64,000 bases of DNA, taken from NCBI RefSeq assembly GCF_032854445.1, contig NC_088302.1:32889979-32953978 (forward strand), in the 5' to 3' direction. The stretch comes from Liolophura sinensis (taxonomy: Eukaryota; Mollusca; Polyplacophora; Chitonida; Chitonidae). The notes below the pieces were generated by a model. That model had not been told where the DNA came from, made no database searches, and worked only from the letters and a program-made list of their open reading frames with translations. Every line of letters starts with the position of its first letter. Position 1 is the stretch's first letter. Below are positions 49,189 through 60,211 of this stretch, piece after piece. The translations under genes were made by a program, and so were the position numbers.

Positions 49189-49665
49189 AGTGGTGCCAAA
49201 CGTACATTACGGATCTCATATGCTTCGTATTGTACAATGCACATTAAAATTTCTGTACTTCGCATATAATACAACTCAACAAATGTAAACCCGCCAAAGT
49301 GGTGTCAAACGAACGACACAGCTCCTACGCTTCGTAGATAATATTATTTACTGAAACAAATGTGCACCGCGTCAAAGTAGTACCAAAGAACGTTAAAGCT
49401 CTTGGGAATTAAACTTACGATTATTATCCTTATCGGTTGACGAGTGGTATATGAATGTCTGTTTCGACGCATAGATTCCTGCACTTCATATATAATATAA
49501 CTCAATAAATGTTGTGCCAAATGAACGGTACAGCTCCTATGCTTCGTGTATAGTATGATACATACGAACAAATGTACACCGTGTCAAAGTAGTACCACAG
49601 GACGATACGTCCGCTGTACTTTGTATATAATATAATATAATTCAACAAATGTCAACACGTTAGGG
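49145..49665. repeat. Degenerate tandem array, about 6 copies of roughly 75-90 bp
   Basis: Recurring blocks are TACTTCGTATATAATACAAC, CTCAACAAATGT, CGTCAAAGTGGTGCCAAACG and ACAGCTCCTATGCTTCGT. Copies start near 49152, 49258, 49334, 49490, 49548 and 49620. They vary in length, and one is interrupted at 49395-49480 by a segment whose core (49435-49476) is repeated far away at 62149-62190. Confidence 0.65.
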
Positions 49666-52619
49666 TCTTATATTGCGTTCTATCCGACCGTATGCCATTT
49701 TACCGTGGCTTCAGCATCATTTGGAAAGTTGAGAAAATCCGTTTTGAATATGTCCAAAATAAGGTATGAATTAATTTCATCCACGCCTTCCCTGCAAGTT
49801 GCATGTAAAGTACATCGAACGTTCTTCACTTGTTTGTAATCCGAAAATCAACTTTACCGCAAAGAAAAGGCATATATGATATCTTAAAGAAATCTTTAAT
49901 GAAAACATTACAGTCAGTTGGACATCAAAATTGTGGATCTCCCCTGAATAAATGCCGTTAAATGAGTACAAAAATAAGCGTACAATGTTTTTTTTGTTAC
50001 TCCATATACGATTTCAGTGCTATTTATGTTTTACTTCCGTATGTTAATGTGGATGGAAGAGTTTTTGTCGCTATAAGTATAGTGCTGCCTCAATGAAACA
50101 ACATTCTGAAAATGCCAAACTGACACTATATGTAGTCATAGAATATTGACTCAAGACCAGTCACTGGGTGTTCTTCGAAAAACGATCCCAAGATAACCAT
50201 CTTCATCTCTAATCATAAAATGCCAGGCGTCTGGAGAGTCCAAAACAAAGCAAAAGCAGGAAGGTATTAGCTCAAAAAACAATAGAGCATGAATTTTCTG
50301 ATGGAAACGAGACGGTGCTTCCTGTATACGAAAATAAATCAACCGGGCCATATTTGAAAAAGAAAATATGGTTAGAAGTTTAAAAATACTACTACTGACG
50401 TCACGGGTGGAAAATTTGCCTTTGCTTGCCATTGCTTGGCAGGTCATGCGGTTCACAAGGCTAGTAAGTACAGACAAATCCAGCGCTAATTATCCAATCA
50501 TACTGCCAGTCACAGGAGCAACCCATGACGTTTTTGAATAATTTAAGAATGTTTGCTGGAATGACTTCTTAGTTCTTAGCTGTGAAGTTAACGACGAGGA
50601 AGAGGTCTTTCGCTATACCATTAAACCATAGGAACACTTCTCACTAAGGGCAAACATTAACCGTTTGTGCCCCATTGCTCAAGAAACAGCGAGCGTTGAT
50701 TGCAGCCTTCTTCTCAGACATCAACTCCCTCATGTGTATGTGTTGGAACATTTTTGAAGAAGAAACGGACTGCGTTGACCTGTAAATAAATTTGTGCTCA
50801 ACTTTAAATATAGAGATGGACATAAATCTGCCTCATGTCAAGTTTACGGCCCTATATTTAGAAGCGACGTCTTATTTGAACATCTGCAGACATTAAACAG
50901 ACTATATAAACAGACAAGAAAACACTGGCGTATGTGGAGTTTTCCGCGTCATTCATCGGCAGCCAGGGAAACCTATAACCGAGGAATTTTAGTAAAGATC
51001 CCCAGCAGCACGCTACGACGAAACATGGGTTGTCTTCTCGCCCATCTCTCCGCAATTTACAGTGCGGGAGGCGACGGTTTTGCTGACGAAAGAAAACGTA
51101 TCCTTTGCAAAGAGGTCAGCTAAACTAAAGTGCAGTAAACTTCGTTCTGTAATACGTTCTCCCGTATGTCTTATGTCCTCCACATTTTTCTTTTCGTAAT
51201 CATGTACATAGGCATCGATTTGAGGTTACTTTTTCAAAAACCCACTGCCACTTTGCATGAACTATCCAAGAAACATTGATTGGTGATCGCAAATTAGCAC
51301 GATATTTCAACAAAATAGTGGATTTGGACAATCCTGTAAAACTCTACCAGAGACCACAGTATAGCATTTGTCTTCCATCGGTTACTTATTCAGAAGTAAG
51401 GAAGACGGAGACGACGACATCGTCTTTTTCTTCATTTTACGTAAAGCCTGTTGCCTGGTTTACGTGTGGTAGTATAAAGTGACTGTTACTCTGTTAATAC
51501 TGTTCGACTAACGGTAAACCTACCCTGTGGTTACCATGTTACACAGAGGGCCACTAATGTCATCCTTTAAATTCTGTTTGGCATAGCTTGCTGTCCACCT
51601 CTAAAATTATAGAGAAACAATCCCCCCAATACTGCCTAAGTAGCCGTTTAGGTCAGTTATTAAACTGCAGTTAAATGAAATTCCTCGACCACTCTTCTCA
51701 ATTATATTAATCAGAGGCCTTTGACAGATTCTCCGCGCGACTAGGGTACCCAGGTCCGACTGATGAATCGAAGGACGAGAGTTCTGGCGCTCGAGTCACA
51801 GCTGTGCCCCCAAACAGGTCATTCGGAGAGAAACTCAGCCATTAATTAAACAAGAATTAAGACATGTGATACATTCCCCTGTCTATTTCTATTGAAAAAT
51901 TCTGTCAGCTTGTGAGCCGATATATTACCAAGAACTAAGAGACTGGTACCCAGAAGACGTAAAACGCCGAAGCCTGGCTGTATAAGATAGCTTACCTCGA
52001 TTATTGCCCTTGCATGGACCCACATATAGCAGATCAATACCAGATAGAAATAAAAAAAAAAAGAAAACTAAAAAAATCCGTTTCGTTTCGAACAGCTGTT
52101 CCAGTGTTTACTGGTTCCTGGGAGAAAGATGACAGCTGCATTTGGTACAAAATCAGATTATTTCTTAACCTAGTCAATCTAATCGTGGCGTGACAAGGTA
52201 ATATAGGACGCAGTGTATGGCTTCTCAAACAGATGCTTCTTTGAAGAAAAAATAGCACGCGGGATAGCTCTGTACCGATTTTGTAACGAAAAAAGAAGAG
52301 ATAAAACCAGTTTTCTTTGTTGCTCCGCAATTAACTTGAGTTCAAACGTCTGGAAACATGAACATGAATGTTAATAACAGTTAATGAAGAATACCCCTTG
52401 ATGAAGGTTGACGTCAATGAAGGCAGTAATCGGAACGTTATAGGAGCCATAAACACTGTTTGTTTCTAATTTCATAATAAATTGCTTACATAATGCCATC
52501 ATTATCTGTGGGGGATACTTCTTTATGGGACTGACTACAGCAAAAGTGAGATTTTTACAAGATACTATATTGCTGTTATTGAAATCACACTAAAAATAAT
52601 AATTTAAACAGAAAATTGG
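49666..52619. other. Long stretch without an identified gene
   Basis: The longest frames are 50151-50477 (108 codons, minus) and 50794-51123 (109 codons, plus), plus 52034-52330 (98 codons, minus). None shows a domain, signal peptide or repeat that I recognise. I see no SINE or tandem array here. Confidence 0.45.
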
Positions 52620-52825
52620 TTGTCTGAGTTATGCTAGAATATATTCTGTTATGATGACACAGTATTGTGCTATGTTCAACGTAATGTCTCGTTAGTATAA
52701 CAGAATCGTTATGTTGAACAGAATATGTGTGTTGTATTTAACAGAATAATCTGCTGCAATAACGGAATACATTCTAGAATCACTCAGATAACACATTTTC
52801 TGTTAAATTTAACAGATTATGTTTT
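52620..52825. repeat. Degenerate short repeat around AACAGAATA
   Basis: Variants of AACAGAATAT / ATTCTGTTATG / GTTGAACAGAAT recur about six times with a spacing of roughly 30-40 bases, some in inverted orientation. It looks like a decayed minisatellite or nested foldbacks. Confidence 0.4.
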
Positions 52826-54256
52826 TTGACAGCACATTTCTGACTTTGAGTGAAATTTCTGAAATCTATAGCCTCGACACAGACATTCGGAGACCACCTG
52901 TCAGCCATAATGGAGGTTCAAATACTATATCTTCTGTTTAAGACTTAATACCAGATTTAACTTTAAGCCAAGTCTTCAGTTATGTACTTAGCCTTAAAAC
53001 AATTGTGTACCACTATATTAAATAGGAAGTAAAACTACTGCTGTTATACTTTGACTTTGGAGAACTGCATTTGTTGCTGAGTTTGGCTAAAATCTTAAAT
53101 ATAGAACATAACTTAATACCAGTATTAGCTGGGCGCTGGGTTGTATAATAGTCACAAGAATAATGCCTAAAAGGGCGCCCTACACGACCCACACAAAAAC
53201 TAAGAATGCATGTAAAGTCAGAAATTAGGGCGGATTCACACCACAGAATAATGACGGAAAGATGCAAGGAATGTTCAAGGCGAATGAATTAGAACATACA
53301 TGAAATGTTTGGTTTATATATCATAATATGAAGCTTGGTATGTGTCCTTACATGTACAAAAATGCCTGGCCTTCTTCATAAGACGTAAAACTGGCTTTAA
53401 ATTACAGTTTTCCTAAGGCCTCAGTCGTCAGTCTGGAAATTAAGTAACCTGAAATTGTAACAAAGCACCTTGTGGGGGCGCTAAACTGGTCCCTTGAAGC
53501 CAGTATTTTTCATCATTTCTGATAATTCCCGACCATTGGTGGGAAATGTGTATAAAGTAGAGGGGAAATAAATAGATATATAAAATGCCTCAGAAATTGA
53601 CTCTTTTATGGACGACGTAGAACATTTTTTTTGGAGTAACCTTTTTCATTTCGCATTAAAACCGCAATCATTTTAACCTTTAAATATAATTATCCAACCC
53701 GTGTACTATACTAGTGCAGTTGTGCTTTGGTGACAGTGCGATTATTATACTTCCCCTGAATAAGTGTGTAGTTTGTATACCTACATGTGCAACAGACGTA
53801 TAGCCTCGGCGAACTCGATAAAATAGGTAAATATTCTACCTGAGGTGAAACTTCATTTATTATCTGCGACTTTTAGTGGCTTTTCTACAGGTTTGTCTAT
53901 AGGACATAGTTGCCACTACTGTGTTATAACCTCGACATAGGTCTACTTTTGTAGGCAAAGCCTTATTTCCCGTAGTTTCACACCTCAAAATTTTTCTCGC
54001 GTTACGTGATACTTGATGTCGTGTAACAAGGGAGATAATTCAGATGATGTATACTAATAGATGAAATCTGTGATTACATCACAAGTACTTCAGCTAACAT
54101 TTGTTTTCTCACACAGTTTCGTGGTTGTTATTAGATCTGTTATGTTGCAGATGTTTCATGATGCTGTAGGTTGAGATAACCAATGAAGCGAGCTGGCCTA
54201 CCTACTGTTGCGAAGTATACATTTTATCAGTTTGAGAAACATTGTGTGAGGATAAT
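52826..54256. other. No recognisable feature
   Basis: Only a few short frames occur here. There is an AT-rich area at about 53560-53700. I see no gene, array or mobile element. Confidence 0.45.
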
Positions 54257-54470
54257 ATATTTATTTATGTGGTTCGTGCTTTACGTCTTACTAGAGAATA
54301 TTTCACTAATACGACGGCCAGAATTAATGTGGGAAAAAACCAGGAAAACGCCGGGAAAATCAAAGACCGCAGAGTAAGCGAGCATGAGCTGGACGATCTA
54401 ACAGTGATCACATTGGCGAGAGGCTCATTGTGCTATGCTAACTCGCTAACCCCTCGGCCAGGGAGGCCTC
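54257..54470 (-). mobile_element. SINE family B, copy 3, diverged
   Basis: On the minus strand the head GAGGCCTCCCTGGCCGAGGG, with GTTAGCGAGTTAGC, is followed by the body (CCAGCTCATGCT) and the 3' end AATATTCTCTAGTAAGACGT, a mutated form of the usual TTCTTGAGTACGGCGTAAAA. It lacks the CTTCCCACGTAC / TGCGGATGG block found in full-length copies. No target duplication survives. It is among the oldest copies here. The plus frames at 54183-54487 run through it and are not genes. Confidence 0.75.
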
Positions 54471-55857
54471 AACACAAAATAAGGTAGTCGACAATAAAGT
54501 CACTAAATACATGTTTTATACATTAAACCATCTACTGTTTTAACAGAAAAAATCTTAAGTATGGCATTAATAAACAATGAACCAATCAGTCTGTGCAAAA
54601 AACGAGCAGAATTGTTGTTTCATACCACAACATAACTGCATTCCTTAAACAATCGAATAAACAGAAGATATAGTATCATTAACTGAATGTTCTTTTAGAA
54701 GATCTGCAAAAAATGCCCATGCACAGAAAGGTCGAAGTGCATTCTTTCCGACCAATTTCTCTTTCCAAATGTCTTGAAAAAAATTACATCGAGTGCGACG
54801 TTTTTTACAATATAATAAATGAGCAAAATGTTGCAAGTGACATTTGCATCGCTCCTAAAAACATTGGTCATCTTGATTTTTTAAAATTGTTTTTGTCAAT
54901 AATCTTCTAGCTCTTTAAACCACAAAATACTAAATGTTCAAGAAAAAGGAGGTATCTATCTAAATTGCACAATTGTTCATTTTAAATGTTTATTCATTTT
55001 TTTAGGGCATATTGAAGAGAATGTATCTATACAAATAACACTTGTCCCTAATGCGTTCCCCCTGTCGCAGATTACGTGTTAATCAACCAAGACCATGGCG
55101 GCTTGTTAATTATTCATAGGAAACTGGGCGATTCTTTTACATCCGGTTAATTATACATGCGAGATAGGAATATATATACTTTGATAGCTGAAGAGGCATG
55201 GGGATACTAAGCAATTTCTTCGGGCCAGTTTACTCATTTTGCCAAACTTGTACGTATCAGACGTTTGAACCAGCCACGCAAATGTCAAAGTCTGACGCCA
55301 TTTTTCTGTACCAATTTCGTCTTCAATGTCAGATCTGACGCCGTGCCATACCACGGGGTTTCCTTTTCCGAAGTTGCTAAGACATGAACTCTAATGACTT
55401 GAACTGAATGAATGAAAGTGATACGTAGTCAACAAAATATTGGAGATCAGAAAAGCAATAATAATTAGGCACATTTCTCCAAGATCGATTGGCAAGAAGG
55501 CGTTATCATGTTTACTCTCCATGTCTTTCACAATCAAGATATCGTGAATTGTGCACAGGCATGACATTCAGGCGCCCGGTATTTCGCCTAAATTTCAACC
55601 GATGTTTTTCTTTCATTTCATTTCTTTTCCTATTTTTTCCCCTTTTCAGTGTGCCTCGTGCAAATTTAGTATTATGTAAATACGTTTTGCCTGATTATCT
55701 CTGCACTCAATGCATTCAATTTGTGGCATTTCTTCATGCGTTATTTGCATTCACTGTAGACAAAGTTTTTGCACAAATCATGCAGCAACATTTTGAAACA
55801 CATTAGAAAAGTAACATAATTCGTATCTTTTGGTAGGTCTACATTGCCAATCGTATA
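54471..55857. other. No recognisable feature
   Basis: A 105-codon plus frame at 55489-55806 has a hydrophobic middle (FISFLFLFFPLF), but it comes from a T/C-rich run and matches no family I know. I see nothing else. Confidence 0.4.
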
Positions 55858-55922
55858 GGACGTCGATAGAGGACATCTCGCTACCTCGAAGTAAAGAGAT
55901 AGCGAGGCGAGGTAAGTCAGCA

Positions 55923-56067
55923 TTTTGCGGGTGGTCGTAGGTTTTCCGCGTGCTCTGTCTAGTTTCCTTCCACCATAATGTTGGTTACCGTCGTATCAGT
56001 GGAATATTCTTGAGTACGGCGTAAAGCAACAATTGCGTAAATAAATAAATACATAAATAAATAAATT
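55923..56067 (+). mobile_element. SINE family B, copy 4, 5'-truncated
   Basis: Only the 3' half is present, from GCGGGTGGTCGTAGGTTTTC through TTTCCTTCCACCATAATG and TATTCTTGAGTACGGCGTAA to an (AAAT)n tail. The head with its A and B boxes is missing. 5' truncation is what incomplete reverse transcription leaves. Confidence 0.85.
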
Positions 56068-56402
56068 TATGTACATAAAGAATAATTCAAATTTCAGATT
56101 CCTACCACCAACCAGTACTGAAATATGGCGTAGTCAAGATTACTAGGACGCACAATGATGGAGGGAAAAGCGATCGCCATGTACACCACGCACAAAAAAA
56201 CCTGTCCCACCAGAAACAACCCTTCCCCCTCCCACCCTTTTTCACCCCAAGCCCCATAGTTTCCCTTCACATCTTAGCTAAACAGAAGTACTGCCTTACC
56301 TGGGGCTTTTATGTAATAGATCCAGGTTCTGGCAATTAAGGTGTGTTGATTTCTACCGGCATCACATCCCGCCAGGTGTGTCTCAAAAACCCAACTTACA
56401 CG

Positions 56403-56520
56403 CGGTTATAATAACTGCTTGCTACCTCGCTGCCTCGCATTGCTACCTCGCTATTTCGTCACCTCGTTACCTCACTATTTCGTCACCTCGTTACCTCACT
56501 TCGCTACCTCGATACCGCGA
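56403..56520. repeat. CTACCTCG tandem repeat
   Basis: Tandem variants of CGCTACCTCG, including two identical 24-base units with ATTTCGTCACCTCGTTACCT, end at CGATGCCTCG. The reverse complement of the same motif (CGAGGTAGCGAG) appears in the arms at 55.87 and 56.57 kb. Confidence 0.7.
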
Positions 56521-56583
56521 TGCCTCGCCCTGTATTAAAAAGGCCGAGGTACATGTAGCGAAGTAGCGAGATGTCCTCTATAG

Positions 56584-57188
56584 GCTTAAATAGTGCTGTT
56601 TTTATATAGGTATTAAATATCACTTTCTGACTTTCTGTCTCTTTTTCAGAATTATTCTTAATACAGAAACTCCCTTTGTCGAACACTGAACTATAGTCCA
56701 AAAATAAATTTTATACAAAGTCACCAATGTGAAGCATAGATTCTGCTTTTCTTAACACAATATCCTCAACACCATGAACTGGTGTTCAGTCTAATAACCA
56801 ACAGCAAACATCAATCATTGACCCTCATATTGTTGCACAATCTGTCCAACACAAACATTGGTTTTCATTTTCTTAACACTAGTTTAATTCAATTACCCGC
56901 TGGCAAACACAGCCTTTTGAGCAATGTCCCATTACTATAGGCTCACACCCTCCTTGACAAGAGTGAACAGTTTTACCATTGTTATGCCGTGCTCTCTGGA
57001 AAACAGCGTCGTTTCGACATGAAGAAATATTGTGATTCTTATTACCACACTCAGCTGACTTTTACAAATACTTCCATGTTAGTTCCAGTTTGCTAACTTT
57101 GCTTTGTGGCTGCCAAACGTTTTTGATTTGTCCATACATTTAGCAAGTGTATACGCCAGTAATGTGAGTATGAAGCCCAAGTATGTCT
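56584..57188. other. No recognisable feature
   Basis: I see no gene, RNA or repeat in this stretch. Confidence 0.4.
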
Positions 57189-57420
57189 GAAACTTGTAGC
57201 CGCTGAAACCTGCACTCTGAAAAATATGGAAATGTGACTAGAACTTGCAGCCGTTGAAACGTTCACTTTCAGGAGTATGGAAATGTTCCCGAAACTTTTA
57301 GCCGCTGAAACCTGCAGCCTGAGAAGTACGGGAATGTGGCCAAAACTTTCAGCCGTTCAAACCTGCACTCTGAGGAGTGCGGAAGTATTGCTAAAACTTG
57401 CAGGTGTTGAGACCTGGGGA
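57189..57420. repeat. 51-bp tandem array, about 4.5 copies
   Basis: The unit AAACTTGCAGCCGCTGAAAC, then CTGCACTCTGAGGAGTACGG and AAATGTGGCTA, starts at about 57191, 57242, 57293, 57344 and 57395, always 51 bases apart. The copies are diverged by point changes only, with no indels. 51 is a multiple of three, but no long frame runs through. Confidence 0.85.
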
Positions 57421-57579
57421 GTAGTCAGTTATTGCTGAGCAAGGAGAATGGTTGCAAGACAGCATGTGAGACGCACCCTAATTTTTAATGTCCCGTACAG
57501 GTGCACACTATTCGCAACTCATTCTCCAGTGGAATCCCTTCAATCATAGGAGCATAAGGGTGAAATACGTTTGGCCAAT

Positions 57580-57766
57580 TAGCCCCTGACTAATAAAGTC
57601 ACACGTTCGAATCAAAGCTCTTGCAGATTCGTCTACATCTTTTCGTCAGGAGGGCTGATCTTGGCAGACAGTCGGGTTCTCTCAGGACACTGCGCTGTTC
57701 ACTACCGACAAATCTGACGGCCGCATATTTTGTGAAAACGTCTTGACGGCCACATGGAGCACCGTC
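57580..57766 (+). repeat. Possible tRNA-headed SINE relic
   Basis: CACACGTTCGAATCAAAGC has a B-box-like core (GTTCGAATC). The following body, with GATTCGTCTACATC and GGGTTCTCTCAGGACACTGC, looks like a non-tRNA SINE body. No A box is identified, and the end is cut by the SINE inserted at 57.78 kb. Confidence 0.25.
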
Positions 57767-57779
57767 TATTCCTCTATAA

Positions 57780-58144
57780 GTGAGTGAGTGAGTGCTTGGG
57801 GTTTAACGTCGTACTCAACAATTTTTCAGTCATATGACGACGAAGGAATCATTAGGGTGCATGTATGTGTAATGTGCCTCCTTGTTGCCGGACGGATTTC
57901 CACCGCTCTTTTATCTAGTGCTGCTTCACTGAGACGACTTACCGAAGGCAAGTAAGCCGCCCCGCACGAGCCATTATACTGATACGGGTCAACCAGTCGT
58001 TGCACTATCCCCTTCATGCTGAACGCCAAGCGAGGAAGTTACAATTTCCTCTTTTAAAGTCTTAGGTGTGACTCGATCAAGGATTGATCCTGGATCTACC
58101 GGTCCCGAAGCGGACGCTCTACCAACTGTGCTATCCGTGCCGGT
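57780..58144 (-). mobile_element. Full-length tRNA-headed SINE, family A, copy 3
   Basis: This is a complete copy in reverse orientation. The GAGTGAGTGAGTG tail complement lies at 57780, then GGTTTAACGTCGTACTCAAC, the body, and the tRNA-like head ending at CGGATAGCACAGTTGG on the minus strand. A perfect 13-base target duplication, TATTCCTCTATAA, lies at 57767-57779 and 58145-58157. It keeps the AAGTCTTAGGTGTGACTCG block and the B-box-like GGATCAATCC. The 67-codon frame inside it (57826-58029) is closely related to those in the copies at 16.2 and 45.6 kb. That reflects element conservation, not a gene. Confidence 0.95.
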
Positions 58145-58157
58145 TATTCCTCTATAA

Positions 58158-58659
58158 AGTTGCTTATTTAGAAGGGGTCAGAGACGGAACGACTGGTATA
58201 CATAAAATAACTTGGCGCTTAGCTATACTCAGATCTTTTTTATTCGCCAATAAATATTTCTAAATCAGCAACCTTAACTAGCTTTTAAATAACAAACATC
58301 GAAAGAACTTGCAACTACAAGGGACACGAGGTGTGGGTTCAATTCCGGACTTGGACTGGGGATTTCTATATTCCCCCAAGAGGCCTTGATGGCGAAAACC
58401 AATCGATGGCGGTCGTAGAGGCGTTTTAGTACCATTCTGTTCGTTGAAGACCCAAATATGGCGCAAATCATGGGTAATTTTGTGAGTGACTTGCGAAAGT
58501 AAGATCGGCGATTTACCACAGGTTCTCTGGTTTCATCCAACCACAAAACTGAGTTAAATCACGAAATAAATAAGAAAAAAAAATGATTTAAAATTATTTA
58601 AATCATACGACCTTGAGGTTAAGACTTGCAGTCATAATAGTGAGATCCTTATTGGTCAT
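58158..58659. other. No recognisable feature
   Basis: Two overlapping minus frames at 58274-58546 (90 and 62 codons) match nothing I know. There is an AT-rich run at about 58569-58605. Confidence 0.4.
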
Positions 58660-58661
58660 TA

Positions 58662-58905
58662 TATTTGTTTACTTATTTGCTTTATTGGTGTTTTACGCCG
58701 TACTCAAGAATATTAGACTTACACAGCGGCAGCCAGCATTATGGTGGGAGGAAACCGGGCAGAGCCCGGGGAACCCACGACCATCCGCAGATTGTTGTCA
58801 GACCTTCCCACGTACAGCCAGAGAGGAAGCCAGCATGAGATGGGCTTGAACTCACAGCGACCGCATTGGTGAGAGGCTCCTGGGTCCCTGAGCCACGGAG
58901 GTCCC
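58662..58905 (-). mobile_element. SINE family B, copy 5, head deleted
   Basis: The tail is at 58662 (complement of the AAAT-rich end), then TTGGTGTTTTACGCCGTACT and the full body (GACCATCCGCAGATTG, CTTCCCACGTACAGCC), up to the B-box region. In the head, TGGGTCCCTGAGCCACGG skips about 30 bases that hold part of the A-box region in copy 6, so its polymerase III promoter is broken. No clear target duplication is seen. Confidence 0.9.
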
Positions 58906-59444
58906 TGCTCATTTTAGCAGAGGGCGTTGTAAAACACGAAGAGCTGACAAGAAAAACGGATAACTAAATACCCTAATTCCTCAACCTTTTGGCATATGAA
59001 AGAGCAACTTTCAATGAAATTTATTCACATTCTTAATTTGATTTTGGAGGCAAAACGACATAGGTTATATTGACCAGTGTCAGGGGTTCACAAAAAGTAT
59101 AATTTTCTCAGCCAACACAGAATAATACCTTCAGAATATGCTTGAATAAACACCTTGCAAACGTACGAACAGTTTAAATAATTACGGTAGATCACATTTA
59201 CAGGCATATATCTTCCCGACAAGAACCATATGCGGTTCCTGTTCTAGTATGTAATGGGAATAGCCCCCCCCCGAAATGAGAGTATTTTCTGTGACAGTGA
59301 AACGCTCTCCTCGACTTCATGGCAGCTGGAGTTTATGGAGCGATGGGTGATCTTGTGAGTGACTAGCGTAATGCCGGGCTCTCTCTAGTGAGTACCCTGA
59401 GCGGTTGGCTAAAGCTCGCCGGAGCGGGGTTAAATGGTCCATTA
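58906..59444. other. No recognisable feature
   Basis: A run of seven C lies near 59265. I see no gene, array or RNA. Confidence 0.4.
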
Positions 59445-59563
59445 AGAGATATGAGACAACTAAGCCATCGGAACTGAAAGTCTTCAATCGTGGGGTACCG
59501 CGACGTGCTCCTGTTTGGTCCATCCTTTATGCTCTTACCAAAGGCGTTTGCTTAATTTCTTAA
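59445..59563 (+). pseudogene. Doubtful LINE reverse-transcriptase relic
   Basis: One plus frame ending at the stop at 59561-59563 reads LKVFNRGVPRRAPVWSILYA. This resembles the conserved GVPQGSxLSPxLF block of LINE reverse transcriptases if two or three residues have decayed (Q, G and the S/P positions). The YADD motif and other blocks are not found within reach, so a fragment is the most that could remain. Chance similarity over about 15 residues is quite possible. Confidence 0.15.
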
Positions 59564-59913
59564 TGACTGTAATAGTATTGGGATTCATGGTGTTTATTTG
59601 AAGCCCATCCAGCTGTGAAATGTGAAGCCGTATGGTTCTAACTGAATCGACATAAGGGTTAACGACGGTGTGCGTGCGGGCCATCGAATCAGGCTCTGCA
59701 ATCACCTGTTCGGGAACTTCCTATTATGGAACAAGGCGAGTCTACGGGAGGTTAGTCCTACACGCAAATGTCCATGCTGGTCAAAGCTAACCTTCTGTGC
59801 CTCCACTGACGGGAAATATGAATTTCCCTAGAAATCGGTTTTGTTACCTCTTTGCTAAAAGATAGGGCAAGTAGTGGTCAACCCAACTGAAACTCAGTAT
59901 GTTGTGACGTGGC
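59564..59913. other. No recognisable feature
   Basis: This stretch seems to be unique sequence, without arrays, RNA genes or frames of note. Confidence 0.4.
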
Positions 59914-59924
59914 TTTCCAAAGAT

Positions 59925-60200
59925 TTATTTATTTTTTTTATTTATTTGATTGGTGTTTTACGCCGTACTCAAGAATATTTCACTTATACGACGGCGAACA
60001 GCATTATGGTGGGTGGAAACCAGGCAGATCCTGGGGAGAAGCCCACGACCATCCGCAGGTTGCTGTCAGACCTTCCCACGTACGGCCAGAGAGAAAGCCA
60101 GCATGAGCTGGACTTGAAATCACAGCGACCGCATTGGTGAGAGACTCCTGGGTCATAATGCTGCGCTAGCGCGCTAACCCACTGAGACACGGAGGCCCCT
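59925..60200 (-). mobile_element. Full-length SINE family B, copy 6
   Basis: On the minus strand the complete element runs from the head GGGGCCTCCGTGTCTCAGTG (A box intact) through TTAGCGCGCTAGCGCAGC, the B-box region TGATTTCAAGTCCAGC, CTTTCTCTCTGGCCGTACGT and CTGCGGATGGTCGTGGG to TTCTTGAGTACGGCGTAAAA and an AAAT-rich tail at 59925. TTTCCAAAGAT (59914-59924) and TTTCCACAGAT (60201-60211) form a target duplication with one mismatch. It is the best reference for the family in this window. The 88-, 65- and 68-codon frames across it are not genes. Confidence 0.93.
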
Positions 60201-60211
60201 TTTCCACAGAT

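Larger units (their letters stand above)
55858..56583. mobile_element. Possible foldback element with GAGGTAGCGAG-type arms
   Basis: GATAGAGGACATCTCGCTAC (from about 55866) recurs inverted at about 56563-56583 (GTAGCGAGATGTCCTCTATA), with near-perfect pairing over about 20 bases. Both arms continue into CGAGGTAGCGA-type repeats, and an array of CTCGTTACCTCACTATTTCG units lies inside the right arm (56403-56520). The interior contains a 5'-truncated SINE. The ends and any target duplication are not fixed, so this may be two copies of a CGAGGTAGC satellite in opposite orientation. Confidence 0.35.

Noticed and set aside
50151-51123. Two frames of 108-109 codons (minus and plus)
   Set aside because: No recognisable domain, signal peptide or splice context; frames of this length are expected by chance in 64 kb.
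57826-58029. Similar frames of 65-67 codons at 16280-16483, 45716-45913 and 57826-58029
   Set aside because: They look like a conserved protein family but lie wholly within family A SINEs; the similarity is that of the element.
59874-60190. Frames of 65-88 codons on both strands containing GVLRRTQEY
   Set aside because: They are translations of a family B SINE; related peptide phrases occur in the other copies at 36.7, 54.3 and 58.7 kb.
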